Source: Mercenaria mercenaria
Lineage: Eukaryota; Mollusca; Bivalvia; Venerida; Veneridae
Assembly (NCBI RefSeq): GCF_021730395.1
Contig: NC_069371.1
Location: 69,470,001 to 69,534,000 of the forward strand
Length of the DNA: 64,000 nt
Reading direction: 5' to 3'
Below the pieces are notes generated by a model. That model searched no databases, was not told where the DNA came from, and saw only the letters and a list, made by a program, of their open reading frames with translations. Shown here piece after piece: positions 25,641-38,180 of the stretch (position 1 is the first letter of the stretch; the number at the start of each line of letters is the position of its first letter). The position numbers and the translations under genes are program-made.

Positions 25641-25968
25641 CAAAGTATTGAGAGGTTGATGGTTATACCCAGGTACTCGCCCGTGATTATATAATTTCCG
25701 GAGAGGCACCTGGGGTATTCTACCATCAAAAGGCAGAAAAGTCACCATATGACCTAAATTTTGTCGGCTTCACTTTAAACCCAACAAAAAACAACAACAA
25801 AGTATTGAGAGGTTGGTGGTTCTACCCAGGTACTCGCCCGTGATTATATAATTTTCAGAGAGGCACCTGGGGTATTCTACCATCAAAAGGCAGAAAAGTC
25901 ACCATATGACCTAAATTTTGTCGGCTTCACTTTAAACCCAACAAAAAACAACAACAAAGTATTGAGAG
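25641..25968 (+). repeat. 157-bp tandem duplication of a SINE core
   Basis: Two nearly identical 157-bp units (25641-25797 and 25798-25954) and the first 14 bp of a third. Each unit runs from CAAAGTATTGAGAGG through ACCCAGGTACTCGCCCG and GAGGCACCTGGGGTATTC to CCAACAAAAAACAACAA. The tRNA head is missing, so the duplication copied only the core and tail. The few mismatches (GATGGTTAT/GGTGGTTCT and one in the middle) suggest a recent event. Confidence 0.85.
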
Positions 25969-26699
25969 ATTACCTTCCAAGTTCCCCAGACACTGCCTTA
26001 TCAGGGTTAACTAGCGTTTGACTGTCATATTTCTTAAATGCGTTATATGTTGAGACTTAACTTTTACATTGTTATACTGTGCTACTTATATTTTCCTTTC
26101 TTGCTATTTAATAATATGTGTCGCGCCATGAGATTTTTGGCCCAAATGCGGCGTTACGTCATTCGAGAAAAACTCGATTAAAGTTACGTCACACGTTTTC
26201 GCGCCAATTAATACATTTTGTCAATTAATACTATAGTATTGGCACAATAAATGAATGAAGAGACAAACGTCATTTATCAAACATGTATTGTAACATTTCC
26301 GTGTTTTGCCATTTCGTTTCATTATCAAACAAGCAAATTCGATTAATTGGTATCCCCCGCCGAAAGGCAAAAAAATATATCCAGCAAAAAGTTAAGAATG
26401 TTACAAAGAAACAAATAATTTCATTAGTCAAAATCAAATTAACAGAAAATGAATGTCTTTTTTTTATTTCTTTATTTTTTTTTGGGGGGGGGGGGGGGGG
26501 GGGGGGAGGGTACAAAACTTTACATGTTGATTATAAATATTGATGGAAAATTAAAAAAAGTTTTTTTTTTGGTGGGGAGAGGGGGTTATGGGAGGGGGAG
26601 GTATGTGACCAAGGCAAGGTGGCGACCAGGTGTCGGTTAACAACTTCACATGTTTATAATAAATGTTCATGGAAAAGAATGAAAGAAGTTTAATGAAAT

Positions 26700-27432
26700 T
26701 CTTCCAGTTGGTTGGTTTGTAATGTACAAATCTGTGGATTTTTTAAACAATTAAAGGGCAATAACTGTATGGAAAATTGACCAATAAAAGAAAATGACGG
26801 GCATCATCAAAGTATGTTGGTTCATATTTATTTCAAGTTTCATGAAATTCTATAAACTTGTTACTGAGAAATGGCTGCAGACGTGTATTTTTCATTAAAT
26901 CAAGGGCAATAACTTTAAGGGAAATTGACCAATCAAAAAAAAAAAAAAAAAAAAATTGACGGACATCATATTGCAGTATGTTGGCTCATGTTTATTTCAA
27001 GTTTGATGAAATTCTACCTGCTTGTTACTGAGAAATGGCTGCGGACGGACATTTTTGTGCATTTTTCATTAAATCAAGGGCAATAACTCCAAGGGAAATT
27101 GACCAATCTAAAACAAACTTGAAGGGCATCATCGCAGTATCTTGGTTCATGTCTGTTTCAAGTTTGATGAAATTCTACCTGCTAGTTACTGAGAAATGGC
27201 TGCGGATGGACATTTTTCATTAAATCAAGGGCAATAACTCTAAGGGAAATTGACCAATCCAAAAACAAACTTAACGGGCATCATCGCAGTATGTTGGTTC
27301 ATGTTTATTTCAAGTTTCATGAAATTCTACCAGGTAGTTTCTGAGAAATGGCTGCGGACGGACGGACTGACGGACGGACAACGCCATTTCAATACCCCCT
27401 CCCGATTTCATCGGCGGGGGATAATAACTGAT
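26700..27432 (+). repeat. Array element type E: four ~150-bp units with hairpin tail
   Basis: Units marked AAGGGCAATAACT occur at about 26756, 26904, 27078 and 27229. The third spacing is lengthened by an A-run (26935-26955). Each has GAGAAATGGCTGCGGA and CATGTTTATTTCAAG. The tail is GGACGGACTGACGGACGG, then CCCCCTCCC...GGCGGGGG. Confidence 0.85.
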
Positions 27433-27573
27433 TATTTATCGCCCTTTGTATCAACACGCCATTTGTAAACATAAAAGTTCGTGGAGAAAGGAAACTTCTA
27501 AACAGTAATTTGACGATTAATTTAAAGGGATAATGAATGACAATGCGCGAATTAGTGGATAAGTAAATATTTA

Positions 27574-28098
27574 CACAATCAGGCCCGAATCCAGAATTTT
27601 TTGACTGGGGACTGGCGGGGCACCAGTCTAGAACGAAGATGTCACCGCCGAGGTGCATAGCAAGGTATTGGAGGGGGTGCCTTTGCCCATGTTGTGGGGG
27701 GGGGGGGATCTTCCCCTGAAAATTTGTTTGAAATACAGGTATGAAATGGTGTCCTCTGGTGCATTTATTGGTGGGGGTACTCCCCTCATATTAGGGGTTC
27801 AGGGGGCTCTCCCCTAGAAATGTTTGAAATACAGGCATGAAATGGTGGCCTCTGTTGCACTTTTAGGACTAAATTTTGAGGTAATGGAGGGGTTATTCCC
27901 CTCTTGATGGGAGGCGGGGTCAGGGGGCTCTCCCACTGGAAAACTTTGAAATACAGGTATGGAAAGGTGGCCTCTGGTGCGTTTTTGGGTCTAAATTTGA
28001 GGAAAAAATATTCCTTTGCCAAAATAGAAGGGAGCACCTTTGATGAGTATAGGTCACTTCTCAGCCAACGGGGTGGGGGTGATCCGGGCCTGCACAAT
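27574..28098. mobile_element. TIR element with 6-bp target duplication (513 bp)
   Basis: The element 27580-28092 begins CAGGCCCGAATC and ends GATCCGGGCCTG, an 11/12 inverted repeat. It is flanked on both sides by CACAAT (27574-27579 and 28093-28098). The interior has diverged direct repeats around GGGGGCTCTCCC with GAAATACAGGTATG, about 130-140 bp apart, plus a G-rich tract near 27702. It has no coding capacity and is non-autonomous. hAT ends can look similar, but the duplication is 6 bp rather than 8. Confidence 0.8.
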
Positions 28099-28533
28099 AT
28101 TGGAGTTTAAAAAAATTACTTAAATTCATATCGACCGTATTCTCCGTGTTTTTTTTTTTTTTGTTTTTTTTTAATCCCGGAATTAGGTTACAAGTAATAT
28201 ATGTGTAACTGAAATTTAAAAACAGAGTCTGATTAAAGCTGAAAATTATTAGTGAAGAGCGGGGAAGTGTTATAACCTAGCCATACAATAAAATTTACAT
28301 CATGGTGTACCTTACAATGTAATAGTACATGTATATAATTTGTGGTACTGAAAACAAGCGAAAACAAATTTCATCATCAATATACATCATTAACTAAACT
28401 GTTTAAAATTGTGCACACACGAACTCATAGCTATTCTTTCATACACTACAGAGACAGCACTTAAACCCATTGTCGCCTTATTCTTAATTTGTGTACCTTT
28501 GAAGATTTAAATTTAGTCCAGTTAATTTTTCGA

Positions 28534-31500
28534 TTAAGTGGAAATGTTAAAAAGAAATATTTTATCGCTGTCGTCCATGCTAAGAATCATTTGACCTTTT
28601 AAATCATCGACATAAAGGGCCAAAGCATTTTCTTCGTTTAACACAGTCCCTATGCACCTTCCCTTTTCACCATACTGTACAATATTGTGAGAGTCCAAAC
28701 CAGTCAGGAAAAGGCCATACTTCGAACTAATCACTGTAAATGCTCCGTTCAGAGTTATGTGCCTGTTCCTGGAAAGTCTCTGTCCAGTTTTGTCAAGAAC
28801 AATCAGTCCGTTGTCTCTGTCTGCTACAAATATCTTATTCTTGTCAACATTAAAATGTATGTGTCTCGGTGAAGTTAACATTTTTTCACCACTTCTGTCA
28901 GTGTCAATAGTGCATAACAATTTTCCGGACATATCAAACTTTCTAATATGTCCAGAAACGTCGTCTTCATCTCCTCCCCCACATGAAATGAAAAAAATAC
29001 CGTCAACAAGACAAATGCCTTTGCATGGAGCTCCCGCATGGAAAGCATTTGTCAGAATCATGACCTTATCAGTTTAAGAAACAAACTGAACCTTTTGTGA
29101 CACACGCAAGGTAACTGCAAATTCATTGTACGAAGTTCGGCAAATGCCAAATGGCTGTCCAGTAATATCTAGTTTCTCCAGTTTGGAAAATGACCGGTCA
29201 AGTCTCTTCAAGCTGTCTATGTCAGCTAAAACTACTGTATCATCGTTCAAAATACAAATATCACTTACACTGCATGTACTTGTGTCATTTTTGAATGAAA
29301 TATTGTATTTTCTCTTTAATGTTACTTCAACAGGTGTATCAACTTTAACAAGTGTGTCAGTTTCGTCTAAGACCGACTGAAATCGCCTGTCTAAAGAAAA
29401 GCTAAGAGCTTCGACGTTTTGAAGACTTATATCCATTTCCGCCATCTTTCGCTCTTTCATTTTTTTCATACGCACAAATTTTTCTGCCTCACTTTTGCTT
29501 TCTGACTCTTGCAAATGTGTTGTTACTTTACCCAAACATTCAGCTACCTTAGTAGCTATCGCATTCATTTTCTCAGTAATAAGCTTGTATCTCTCATTCA
29601 CGCGATCGATTGATTTTCTCTCCAATTCCCCTAGTTTTGCTACTACTTCTAATTTGTAACGTTTTATGTCTTTTATTATATCTTCCTTTACATCAGTCAT
29701 GTTTTGTATTTCTTCTTCGATAGCTTGTTTTGTTCTCTCGTATTCCAATTTCACTTTTCTCATGTCTTTCATGAAGTCTGTATACGCTGTGCTTTTTCCT
29801 ATGTCTTTGGCAAGCTTAGGGATGTAATCGACAGCTTTGCATTCTCTGTAAAAAAAAAAGTGTTATATCAAATCTGATTGATAACCGTAAGTTTGATACA
29901 GATGAATTTTCTTCTGCAAGACAATTCATTTTATAACTTAAATATGCGAAAAGTACTTTTTAAAACAAATCGACAACATGACCCCTGAAATTATTTGAAG
30001 AAATTACAAAGACAAAGAGACAATAGTATCACAAAACGGTCGTGACGGCCTTCTATATCTCGTCTGCGTACCATTACTGTTACGGACAAGTTCAAGGTCA
30101 AGATCACATAGACCCAATTAATTTCACTACACTTAAATATCTGTATCTAAATTCACATTCGCAAAAGTTCTACCTGGTCACTACCTCAAGTATATTTACC
30201 GAAGTATTCTATCAGGTATTCCTGGTATAAAAGAAATGTAACAATATTTCAGGTACAGACCGCTCTACAATCTGTGTAAAACTTTACCAGTGTGACTAAT
30301 TTTTAAATGTTTCGCCCTCGAAACAAACAAAATACAGTACAGATACATACATTTATTGCAACCATATGCATCAAGTGAGTGTAACAGAGTTATTTAGGAT
30401 TAAGTAGGCATTCTCAAATCGATTTATACCAAATTTAGCATTTGACTTGCTCGTGTTCAGTATTAAAAATGTATTTTGGGTATTTTTCAAACTGTAAAAC
30501 TTCCCCATTTGAAATTCCAATATTTCTACATAGTGTGTAGGTTACAGGGAAAAGATATTCCCTTTTGCGAAGAAAGATGTACAAAATGTAAGATTTGAAG
30601 TACGCTGAATCCAAAGAAAAGGGACCTTACTAAACCTAAAATGAGGCCGCTAAAGGGTACCTAAGTTTTATTCATTTTATATCTAAAATTCTGAAAAATT
30701 GCTTTATGACCTTAATCAGTATTTATTTTTGACTCATCGTGTATTCAGATACACTTTATACATAATTTATATAGGACACACAGACAAATGACTGTCACAA
30801 AAAGTGGGGAAATGGAAAAAAAAACATCATTTACAGGATGAATCTATTTTAAACATAAATATAATATCACATAAGTAAACAAAACTCATTTAAATGTATA
30901 TTGGCATTTAGTGATACCAAGATATTAATTAGAAACTCTTTCTTTTGAGGTTCATATAGTGTAGTTATAAAATCATTAAGTTAACAATAATAAACTGAAT
31001 TCATGTTCTGTACAATTTTCATCATGTGCAAATTGTTTTGACAGTACTTATACTTCCCTTGGTAAGATTTACACAAATTTAAAGTCTTCTGAAAAGGACT
31101 GAGCTACACACAAAAGCTCTTGGTACAAATAATGAAGCAATGTATTTTTATCTTCAAGTTTCGAATCAGCCTTAATACTTATCTTATAATTCTATTATAG
31201 GCTTCCAAATGATCGTGCAGAGCATTGTACTTGTGGGAAATAGTTCCTCCGTTTTTATCTCTGTATCTGTGTTGAGCTGATGGAACTGTTTCAACACATG
31301 GATAAAATGATTATGAAAGGATATCCTAGTTATAGTGTTAGCTGATGTTGCAGCTTTTCACACAACGTGTTATGAATACCACTCAGCAGTGCCATTATAC
31401 GGTCTAGAATGATTATTTGTTAAGGGAAACTTCCCCAAATGAGTTGAAATGATAGGAAGGTTTGTTTTTTTTTATTTTCATATGACATCAGAAAAGTCAT

Positions 31501-34500
31501 TGTTGCATAAACTTTCATTGTTAGTATTATACATTACACAAAAGCTTTAGTGTCCATTTGCTTTTACATGTATTCCCATTTCACATTGGGAAAACCCAGC
31601 GCAAATGAGGTGTCCACACACGCCATTTCAGATAAAAAAGACCTTGTAACTTTTTTATTACTGCAACTTTTATCTAAGGATACAGTACACCGTATTTGCC
31701 CAGGAGTATACATTTTAGCGAAAGTGTTCCACTTTGTACGTATAGCTTAGGTTTTCCCGAAAACGCGAACAGTTGACCAAAAAGGGCATGAGCTGTACTA
31801 CACTTTTGTCAAAGAAAGTGAGCTTTTGCCTAATATTCGTGAAATGTAGACAGATTTGACATTAAACTGATATTAGTGACTAACATAATACTCAACTGTT
31901 GTTACAGTTTGGTGTTTTAAGGATGTCTAACTATATTCAGTCAAAACTGAAAACATTATAAAAATGAGAACACTTACAATTTTGATGGAGAACATCCACA
32001 CTCTAAATTAGAATGACTGTGATATTTGAGCAAAAAAAAAACCGAAGATGCGCAACGGGTCCGTAAGCAATCGGAAGACATACTTTCAAAAGGTATTTGT
32101 TTATTTGTTGGTTATTCTTGAACATACCCATAACTATTTGGACAGGTCCAATGCAGTGGGTCAGATTTTCAGTAAATATGAATTTACAGCTACAAACTAT
32201 GGTTTTCATATTATACTCGTTCGGGCATTTGTAGTGGAACTTTAATAATGTTTTCTCTTCTAAATGAAATATCATTGGACATCCTTAAAAAACTAAAACA
32301 ATGGTTGAGTATTATGCTAGTCACTAACATTAATTTAAAGTCAAAACTGTCTTCATTTCACAAAATAAGGCAAGAACTCATTTTCTTGGCTATAGGTGAG
32401 GTACAGCTCATACCCTTTGTGTCAACTGCTCGCGTTTTTGGAGAGAAAAAACATCTATACATACAATATGGATCAGTACCGCTAAATACTCATAGTAGTA
32501 TACTTATGGGCGGGTACGGTGCACTCTATCACGAGTTGAAAGGTGCAGTATAAAAAAAAACGTTAAAAGACCTTTCTACCTGAAGCGGTGTTAATTTATG
32601 TGCGGACAATTCATTTGTGCTATTTTTTTATGACGTTGCAATCTGCGTTTCACCAGAATTTTTTTTTGAATAACCGATGAAGCTAAAGATATAAACCAGC
32701 AAACTGACATTCTGTAGAAAATACTAGTGTTTCTAAAGTCTAACGTTTTCATAACACCTATGTGTATTTTAATCTTTCTCATTGTTAAATGACGTAATTT
32801 TTAAGGTGAGTGTTAAATTGATTTTGATTGGGCAAGTTGTTACATTCCCTCGCATGGACATTAGTCAGCTGATTGATGTTACGCGGAACATAATGACGAC
32901 GGACGCGTACATTCCAAGGTGGTCCCAGATGAGCACCAGTGAATTCATGTCCAAGAACATTGCTGGCCACTGCATTACGATAACGTTGGCAGCGGCTAAG
33001 TAAGCACGAGTGACCCCGGAAACATGCGGACGGACATTGCAGCATAAATTGAATTGCAGCAGCATTTAAGACATCGCTGATATACCACTGAGTATTCAAT
33101 TTGCCTCGAAAGATAATGATTCTGGTTCTTTAACCCCCATAACAACACCGCCTCCGAAATTACAATGCGGCCTAACACAGACAGAGGCAAATTGTTCAAC
33201 TTGACGACGGTAAACGCGATGACAACCATAGGCGTCGCAGAGATAGAACCTAGACTCGTCTGGAAACAAAACTGTTCCAGTCTCGGTGACGCCAGTAACT
33301 GTGCGCACCTGCCTTGCGTTAACGTGACTGGCCGTGGAGTCATTATGCCACCGGTGTATGGAAGACGCGCTTTATTCGGGCGATTTTGTGCACGCAATGG
33401 ATTATGACTTAATTGTGTAGTTTGTGAACAAACATTATACGCTGGTGCCGTCAACGTTGAGGTCAGAATAACAATTTCACAAAAAATTGAGTAACTACTT
33501 AGTTAAGTCTGTTATTTTAAAAGCGTGATATTGCTTAAGTTACTGTTACTTATGTTGATTTTTTCTATAACAAGGTATTAATACCTTAAGTTAGTTAGCA
33601 TTTGTGTGCAGTACCTATTTCAGTAACACAAATATGATATTTCTGTTTAAAAGCACGATATAGCGAACTTAAGTATTTCTTAAATTACATTTCTTATTTC
33701 CGGACCTCGTTTTCTGTAAAATTCAGAATTGTTGTGTTTTGATCTATGAAAAAATAATATACGGTTCTGATATAGATGAAAAAGTCACCACTGAAGATAC
33801 GTAAAGGGAAAAAAAGCATTTGAAAGAACAGACTTAGCTAAGCAATTGCTTAAGTTTTTCGTGGAACTAAGGCCTGTTTTGCATGTGCGTCACGCCGACG
33901 GCATGATAGTCCTGTTGTCTAGTTGCTCTTGGTCTACCTGACCTAGGACGATCATGCACATCACCTGTCAGCCTAAAGCGTCTAAAAGGTTCATGCACGT
34001 GTTTCGACTGAAGTTAAACGTCAGGTACTGACGTTAACGGCACATACACCTGTTTGCAACATCCCGATTGCTCGGTTTCTCTCGGTATCTGACAAACGTG
34101 GCATTATGAAACCTTATGATATCAGTTGTGAATTGAAATGTGTAGTCGCTGAGGTAATATATAGCGTTTTTGGTAAACTTTTATTGGCCACCACCACTGT
34201 GCACGAGATCCACATGAAAACAGGGTAACTTTGAGATAAGCCGAATATCATGCAATCCAGAAATTAAACACATGTTTTGTATCGATTAATCATTTGTGTG
34301 TGAGATAATGGTTCAAATATAATCCAAAAACAAAAGAAACATATGATAAATTTTAAAGTGTCAGGTTTTTTATTTTTTATTTTTTTTTATATATAATTAT
34401 ATATTTTTTAACTGAGTTTGTGTGGTTCATATAAATAAAAGCTAGCTGATTTGATTCCGCATGTTTACAATTCTGACTGCTTATTAATATCTTTTCAGTA

Positions 34501-36539
34501 CGAATATTGAGAATTGTGAGTATTTATGTCTAAATTTGTATTCTGTCAATACCAAGTGGTTGTCAGTCTATTTTAGTGATATGTTATCCAAATTTTGATC
34601 TTGTTCAACATTGCTGTTTTAAATAACCTCCTCAATTAAAATTACTTCCTAGTTCCGCGACGGATAATGTCGCTTTTTTATTTTAAGATCTTTGTCATAT
34701 CTTGTTCTATATCCAACGCACTATAAAGATCTAAGAAAAAAACGTTAAACAATGCTTTTCCGATCACTTACTAATGTACTTTTAGCAGAGAATAATTATA
34801 AATTGGAGAAAAAAGATAACTTGCCTATGTTCTTGCGGTACATCCGCTTAAATATCTAGTTGACTGTTTATAAAAGGGATGTTATTAGAAAATGTATTGT
34901 TGGTATACTGTCTCATATAAGGATGTTTTAATAAAATGTTATGTCTTTTTACCGATTCATTTATATACAGTGGAATTCTGCAACATAACCCACAATTTAT
35001 GCTACTTTAGAACAATTTTAACTTTAGTAAGTTTTCACACAGGTACCCTGCGGCCGGACATATAGCCGTCGCACGCGTGTTTACTACCCGCCGTGATTTG
35101 ACGGTTGTTTCTCGTATTTGAAATTGTTTACATTTATAGTTACAAAATACCCCACATATTTCGATTTAACAGCTTCTTTAAAATATTCAGAATTTGCCGA
35201 TGATATTGACAAAAAAGACATATACATTAGCCGTCGTGTTTATTACCCGCCGTGATTTGACCGTTATTTCTCATATTTGAAATTATTTACATTTATAGTT
35301 ATCAAATACCCCACAGATTTCAATTAAATTTCTACCAACGGAAGTAGATTGAGCCCAGGTTAGCAAAGAATACGACAAAATCCGCAAAAAATAACAGATA
35401 AACAGCGAGATTCCCGGCGTACACAGGCGTCCTCACAGCCAAGCAGGGCTCAATCCTTTTCAGGTGGTTGAAAAAATGGCGTCAGGGTTGGTTACCTTGT
35501 CCTTTTTAAAATATCATTGGCAAATTTTGAATATATTAAAGAAGCATTTTAAATCATTCGCATATTACTATATATAAATATGTCCTATCTGTCTCATATT
35601 AAAACCCGAGGAAGATTTTTTTCAGCTCTATCCTAATAAGAGTAGGACTCATAAAGAAATGAAAATGCCAGTTTGTTATCATAGTGAAATACATCATTTC
35701 TTATACATGTGTCACAAGTGCAGAAAACTCTAATTCACCTGGTGTAGTCTAGCTCATAATCAAACTAGACTTTTACGACATTCTGTTAAAATATCATGAA
35801 GATAAACATGTAGTTGAATATGGCATTTTGACAAAAAATTTGACATACCACTCTAATGAAGATGTGTTTTTGAACTCTTTTGGTAGATAGTTATAATTCT
35901 GACATGAAGAGCTTTCTCACAAGTGGAGTTTTAATGTTCTTTATAAAATGAAATTATCTAAAAGACTGTGGTTATTTTGAAATCTAGCAAGAGTTTCAGT
36001 TTTTCCACTAGAGCTATACAGAAATGCCCTGCACCCTGTTTCTCATCTGTGTTAACGAAGAGAAATGATCGAAAGGAAAAGCGCCACTACGCAAGTTTAA
36101 AGTATTGTTCCTGATCTACTTGTCAAAAACCGGAACACTGAATCATTTATTTTGTAAACCAGCGTAACTGTAAATCAGTGAAAGGAACAAACCTGTGATC
36201 CAGTGCAATACAAACGGTACAGCAGACAACATCATGTTTGCCGCAGTACATCTTCACGATTTCATCAGGATGGTGCTCACATGGCTCAGTGAGGGAAGTC
36301 GCTCGGCTATCAACCTGTGGTACATTTCCTGCCGTGATAGACAAAACATCCTTGATCTTGTGAAACTTGAGCGCTGGAAACTTATTGTGGTCTCTTAGAC
36401 AACTCTTGCAATAATACAATTTACAACTGGTGCAATACTTTTCAGCTTCATTGTTTCTCTTTTCTTCTAAACAGGGTGAGCAATAAAAATCGTAAATTTC
36501 CTCTGAAGTATTAAACACTGACTTGTAACCTTCCGCCAT
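28534..36539 (-). CDS. TRIM-like B-box/coiled-coil/propeller protein (2 exons, in-frame stop)
   Basis: Two exons join cleanly: 36539-36193 and 29845-28534. The donor is CACAG|GTTTGT and the acceptor is TTTTACAG|AGAATGC; the phase-2 junction rebuilds Asp-His-Arg-Glu-Cys. Exon 1 (115 codons) holds a B-box 1-like zinc module (Cys20, Cys23, Cys36, Cys39, Cys44, Cys47, His51, His60) and a B-box 2 (Cys87, His90, Cys99, His102, Cys107, Cys110, His115, with Cys118 from exon 2). There is no RING finger, as in many molluscan TRIM2/3/45/56-like proteins. Exon 2 gives a charged coiled coil (about residues 141-260), then strands resembling an NHL-type beta-propeller with repeated Asp/Gly-rich turns. A single TAA (29076-29074, codon 373) splits exon 2; the frame stays open for 179 more codons and ends at TAA 28536-28534. 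The stop may be a real null, an error, or a truncating allele. The family serves in ubiquitin or innate-immune signalling, but this copy lacks the E3-type RING. The substrate is unknown. Confidence 0.8.
31590..32630. repeat. Long foldback repeat in the TRIM intron (~335-bp arms)
   Basis: The left arm (about 31590-31925) is matched in complement by about 32275-32630. Shared blocks include GACATCCTTAAAA, GTTGAGTATTATG, TAGTCACTAA, GTACAGCTCAT and CAACTG-TCGCGTTTT. Identity is moderate with indels, so it is old. The spacer of about 350 bp shows nothing recognisable. Confidence 0.7.
32787..34104 (-). mobile_element. Decayed Tc1/mariner transposase, interrupted by a smaller element
   Basis: On the minus strand a Tc1-type reading begins at 34104 with MPRLSDTERNRAIGMLQTGV and soon meets a stop. 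Farther on come pieces resembling RPRSGRPRATRQQDY (helix-turn-helix linker), LRAQNRPNKARLPYTGGIM, VLFPDESRFYLCDAYG (with the first catalytic DE) and NINQLTNVHARECNNLP near 32850. The pieces lie in several frames, so it is clearly inactive with multiple shifts. A 386-bp inverted-repeat element (33478-33863) sits between the N-terminal and central parts. Without it the coding remnant is about 930 nt, near the usual 340-codon Tc1 length. It lies in the intron of the TRIM-like gene, same strand. I could not identify its terminal repeats. Confidence 0.85.
33478..33863. mobile_element. 386-bp inverted-repeat MITE inserted in the Tc1 copy
   Basis: The ends are inverted repeats of 36-37 bp: left 33478-33513 begins CACAAAAAATTGAGTAAC and ends TTAAGTCTGTT; right 33863-33827 reads CACGAAAAACTTAAGC and ends TAAGTCTGTT. 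No coding capacity is visible. It splits a recognisable transposase, so it arrived after the Tc1 copy. I see no clear target duplication, and the superfamily is undetermined. Confidence 0.65.
34105..35060. other. TRIM intron, nothing recognised
   Basis: AT-rich sequence upstream of the Tc1 copy (transposon strand sense), with T/A runs near 34370-34410. No terminal repeat of the Tc1 copy could be identified here. Confidence 0.4.
35063..35550 (+). repeat. Dispersed repeat with an internal direct duplication
   Basis: Two copies of a ~100-bp block start at 35063 and 35228 (TAGCCGTCG, ACCCGCCGTGATTTGA, ATTTGAAATT). Sequence shared with 13405-13655 follows. The segment 35348-35420 is complementary to part of that copy. 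Confidence 0.6.
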
Positions 36540-36615
36540 GTTTAATAATCCCCTTAACGATCAGGCAGTTTCGTTTTCCATGTACTTTACACTACATTGA
36601 GTGTGTATGTTATCT

Positions 36616-38038
36616 GGCCTAAGACCACAGTTATTTTTACTATATGTTCTATATAGGCACTGGACACTATAGCAATTTTGCATGCATTCCAACCCCTATA
36701 AAAATACCTGAACTCAACAGAACTATCCAAGAGAAAAAATTCCAGCCACAGTAAACATTGGGTTGACCGGCTCTTTTTTCCACCATTTTCAACCAAATCA
36801 CATGCGTATGAAGAATACTCTCTAGATGGCCGCAAACAGGCAAAACAGGCCCTATCAAAAAGTCATGTTATGCATATTCTGACATTTTCATTCTGTCAAA
36901 TTGTACATGTACCTACTATTTCATATCTCCTCTATTAAATCATGCCATTTATTGCAGGTCTTTCAGTCAAAAATTCACCAATATTCACCATCAAACAGAG
37001 GAACTATTTTCCGCGTAACCACTTCCGTATTGTGGTCAACCAAGGGCAAATAACTGTGGTCTTGTGCCTATTTAGACCTATTTTTCTCTCCAAACTAAAA
37101 AATATTTTACCAGTATAATCTCAGATGTATAGCAAATTAAATCTGAAAGTTACACCTTTGCTGAACTATGCACTAAAATTTGAGAGCTTCCAATGTTACA
37201 CATGGTATCGGTCAAATCTGAGCAAAAAAAAAGTTCGCGTACTTTTCAGATGAAAAAAACGCAAAATTCTATAACTTTTTTGTTTGATGAGATTTTCACC
37301 CAAACTAAAAAACAGCATGTTTCCTTAATATACATCTATCCAAATTAAGAGCCACTTCAAGTCTGATTACAATATCACTGTTCCAATTTTAAGGAAAACT
37401 ATTCATATTACAAAAAGCACGTCAAAACGCGGAGTCTACTCACACGAAAAAGTAAAATGTGAATTAAGAAAAATCCTGTAGCTGTCAAATTTGCCCTTTT
37501 TAAGCAGCCCAGTATGTGGCAAATATGAGAATGAATAGCTTTTGTACATATATGTGTCATATACTTTTCTGTCATCATTCATTTATGGCTACCCTAGGTA
37601 AAATGAGCCAAACAGCTCTGAAAAATCCAATATATGAGCTTACTAAAAAGCTTATGAGTCTTTCTGGAATGAATATTTCACTCAAATCTTACAGTTTATA
37701 GGCATTCAGTGCACTCTGTAAATGAAACATGCACACCATGACCATTTACACTGCACAAAATCTTACACTGTGTATCACAGCTGAGCATTCTGGCAAAACA
37801 GCCCCTATCTCTATAAAGAATGATTTTAATGTACATCACTGCCTGCTGAATGTTCCAAACTGGCTTAATTTCAGCAAAAACCTTAATAAATATCAACCTG
37901 AGAAACTACAACTGGTGCTCCTAATTGTTCCTGTGACTAATACCAAAGGAAGTGACCCTTCGTGTGACCGAACCAGGATCTTCTGTGTGACTGGAAGGCC
38001 TTCGGTCAACCAAGGGCAAATAACTGTGGTCTTGTGCC
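36616..38038. repeat. Inverted and direct copies of a 20-35-bp end sequence
   Basis: GGCCTAAGACCACAGTTATT (36616) is complementary to AAATAACTGTGGTCTTGTGC. That sequence occurs twice, in identical 35-bp contexts beginning GGTCAACCAAGGGCAAAT, at about 37033 and 38003. It may be a TIR element with a duplicated right end. The interior ORFs are unrecognised. Confidence 0.45.
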
Positions 38039-38180
38039 ATCTACGGCCGTATACCAGGAAGTAAACAAGTCAAATGGTTTATCGCGGCCAGAAATTTGTA
38101 GAAACCGGACAGAAGTTGCGAAATTGTCATTTGTGCAGGAAAGAAGCATTTACCATAATGTCCAGTACTGGACAGGTATA

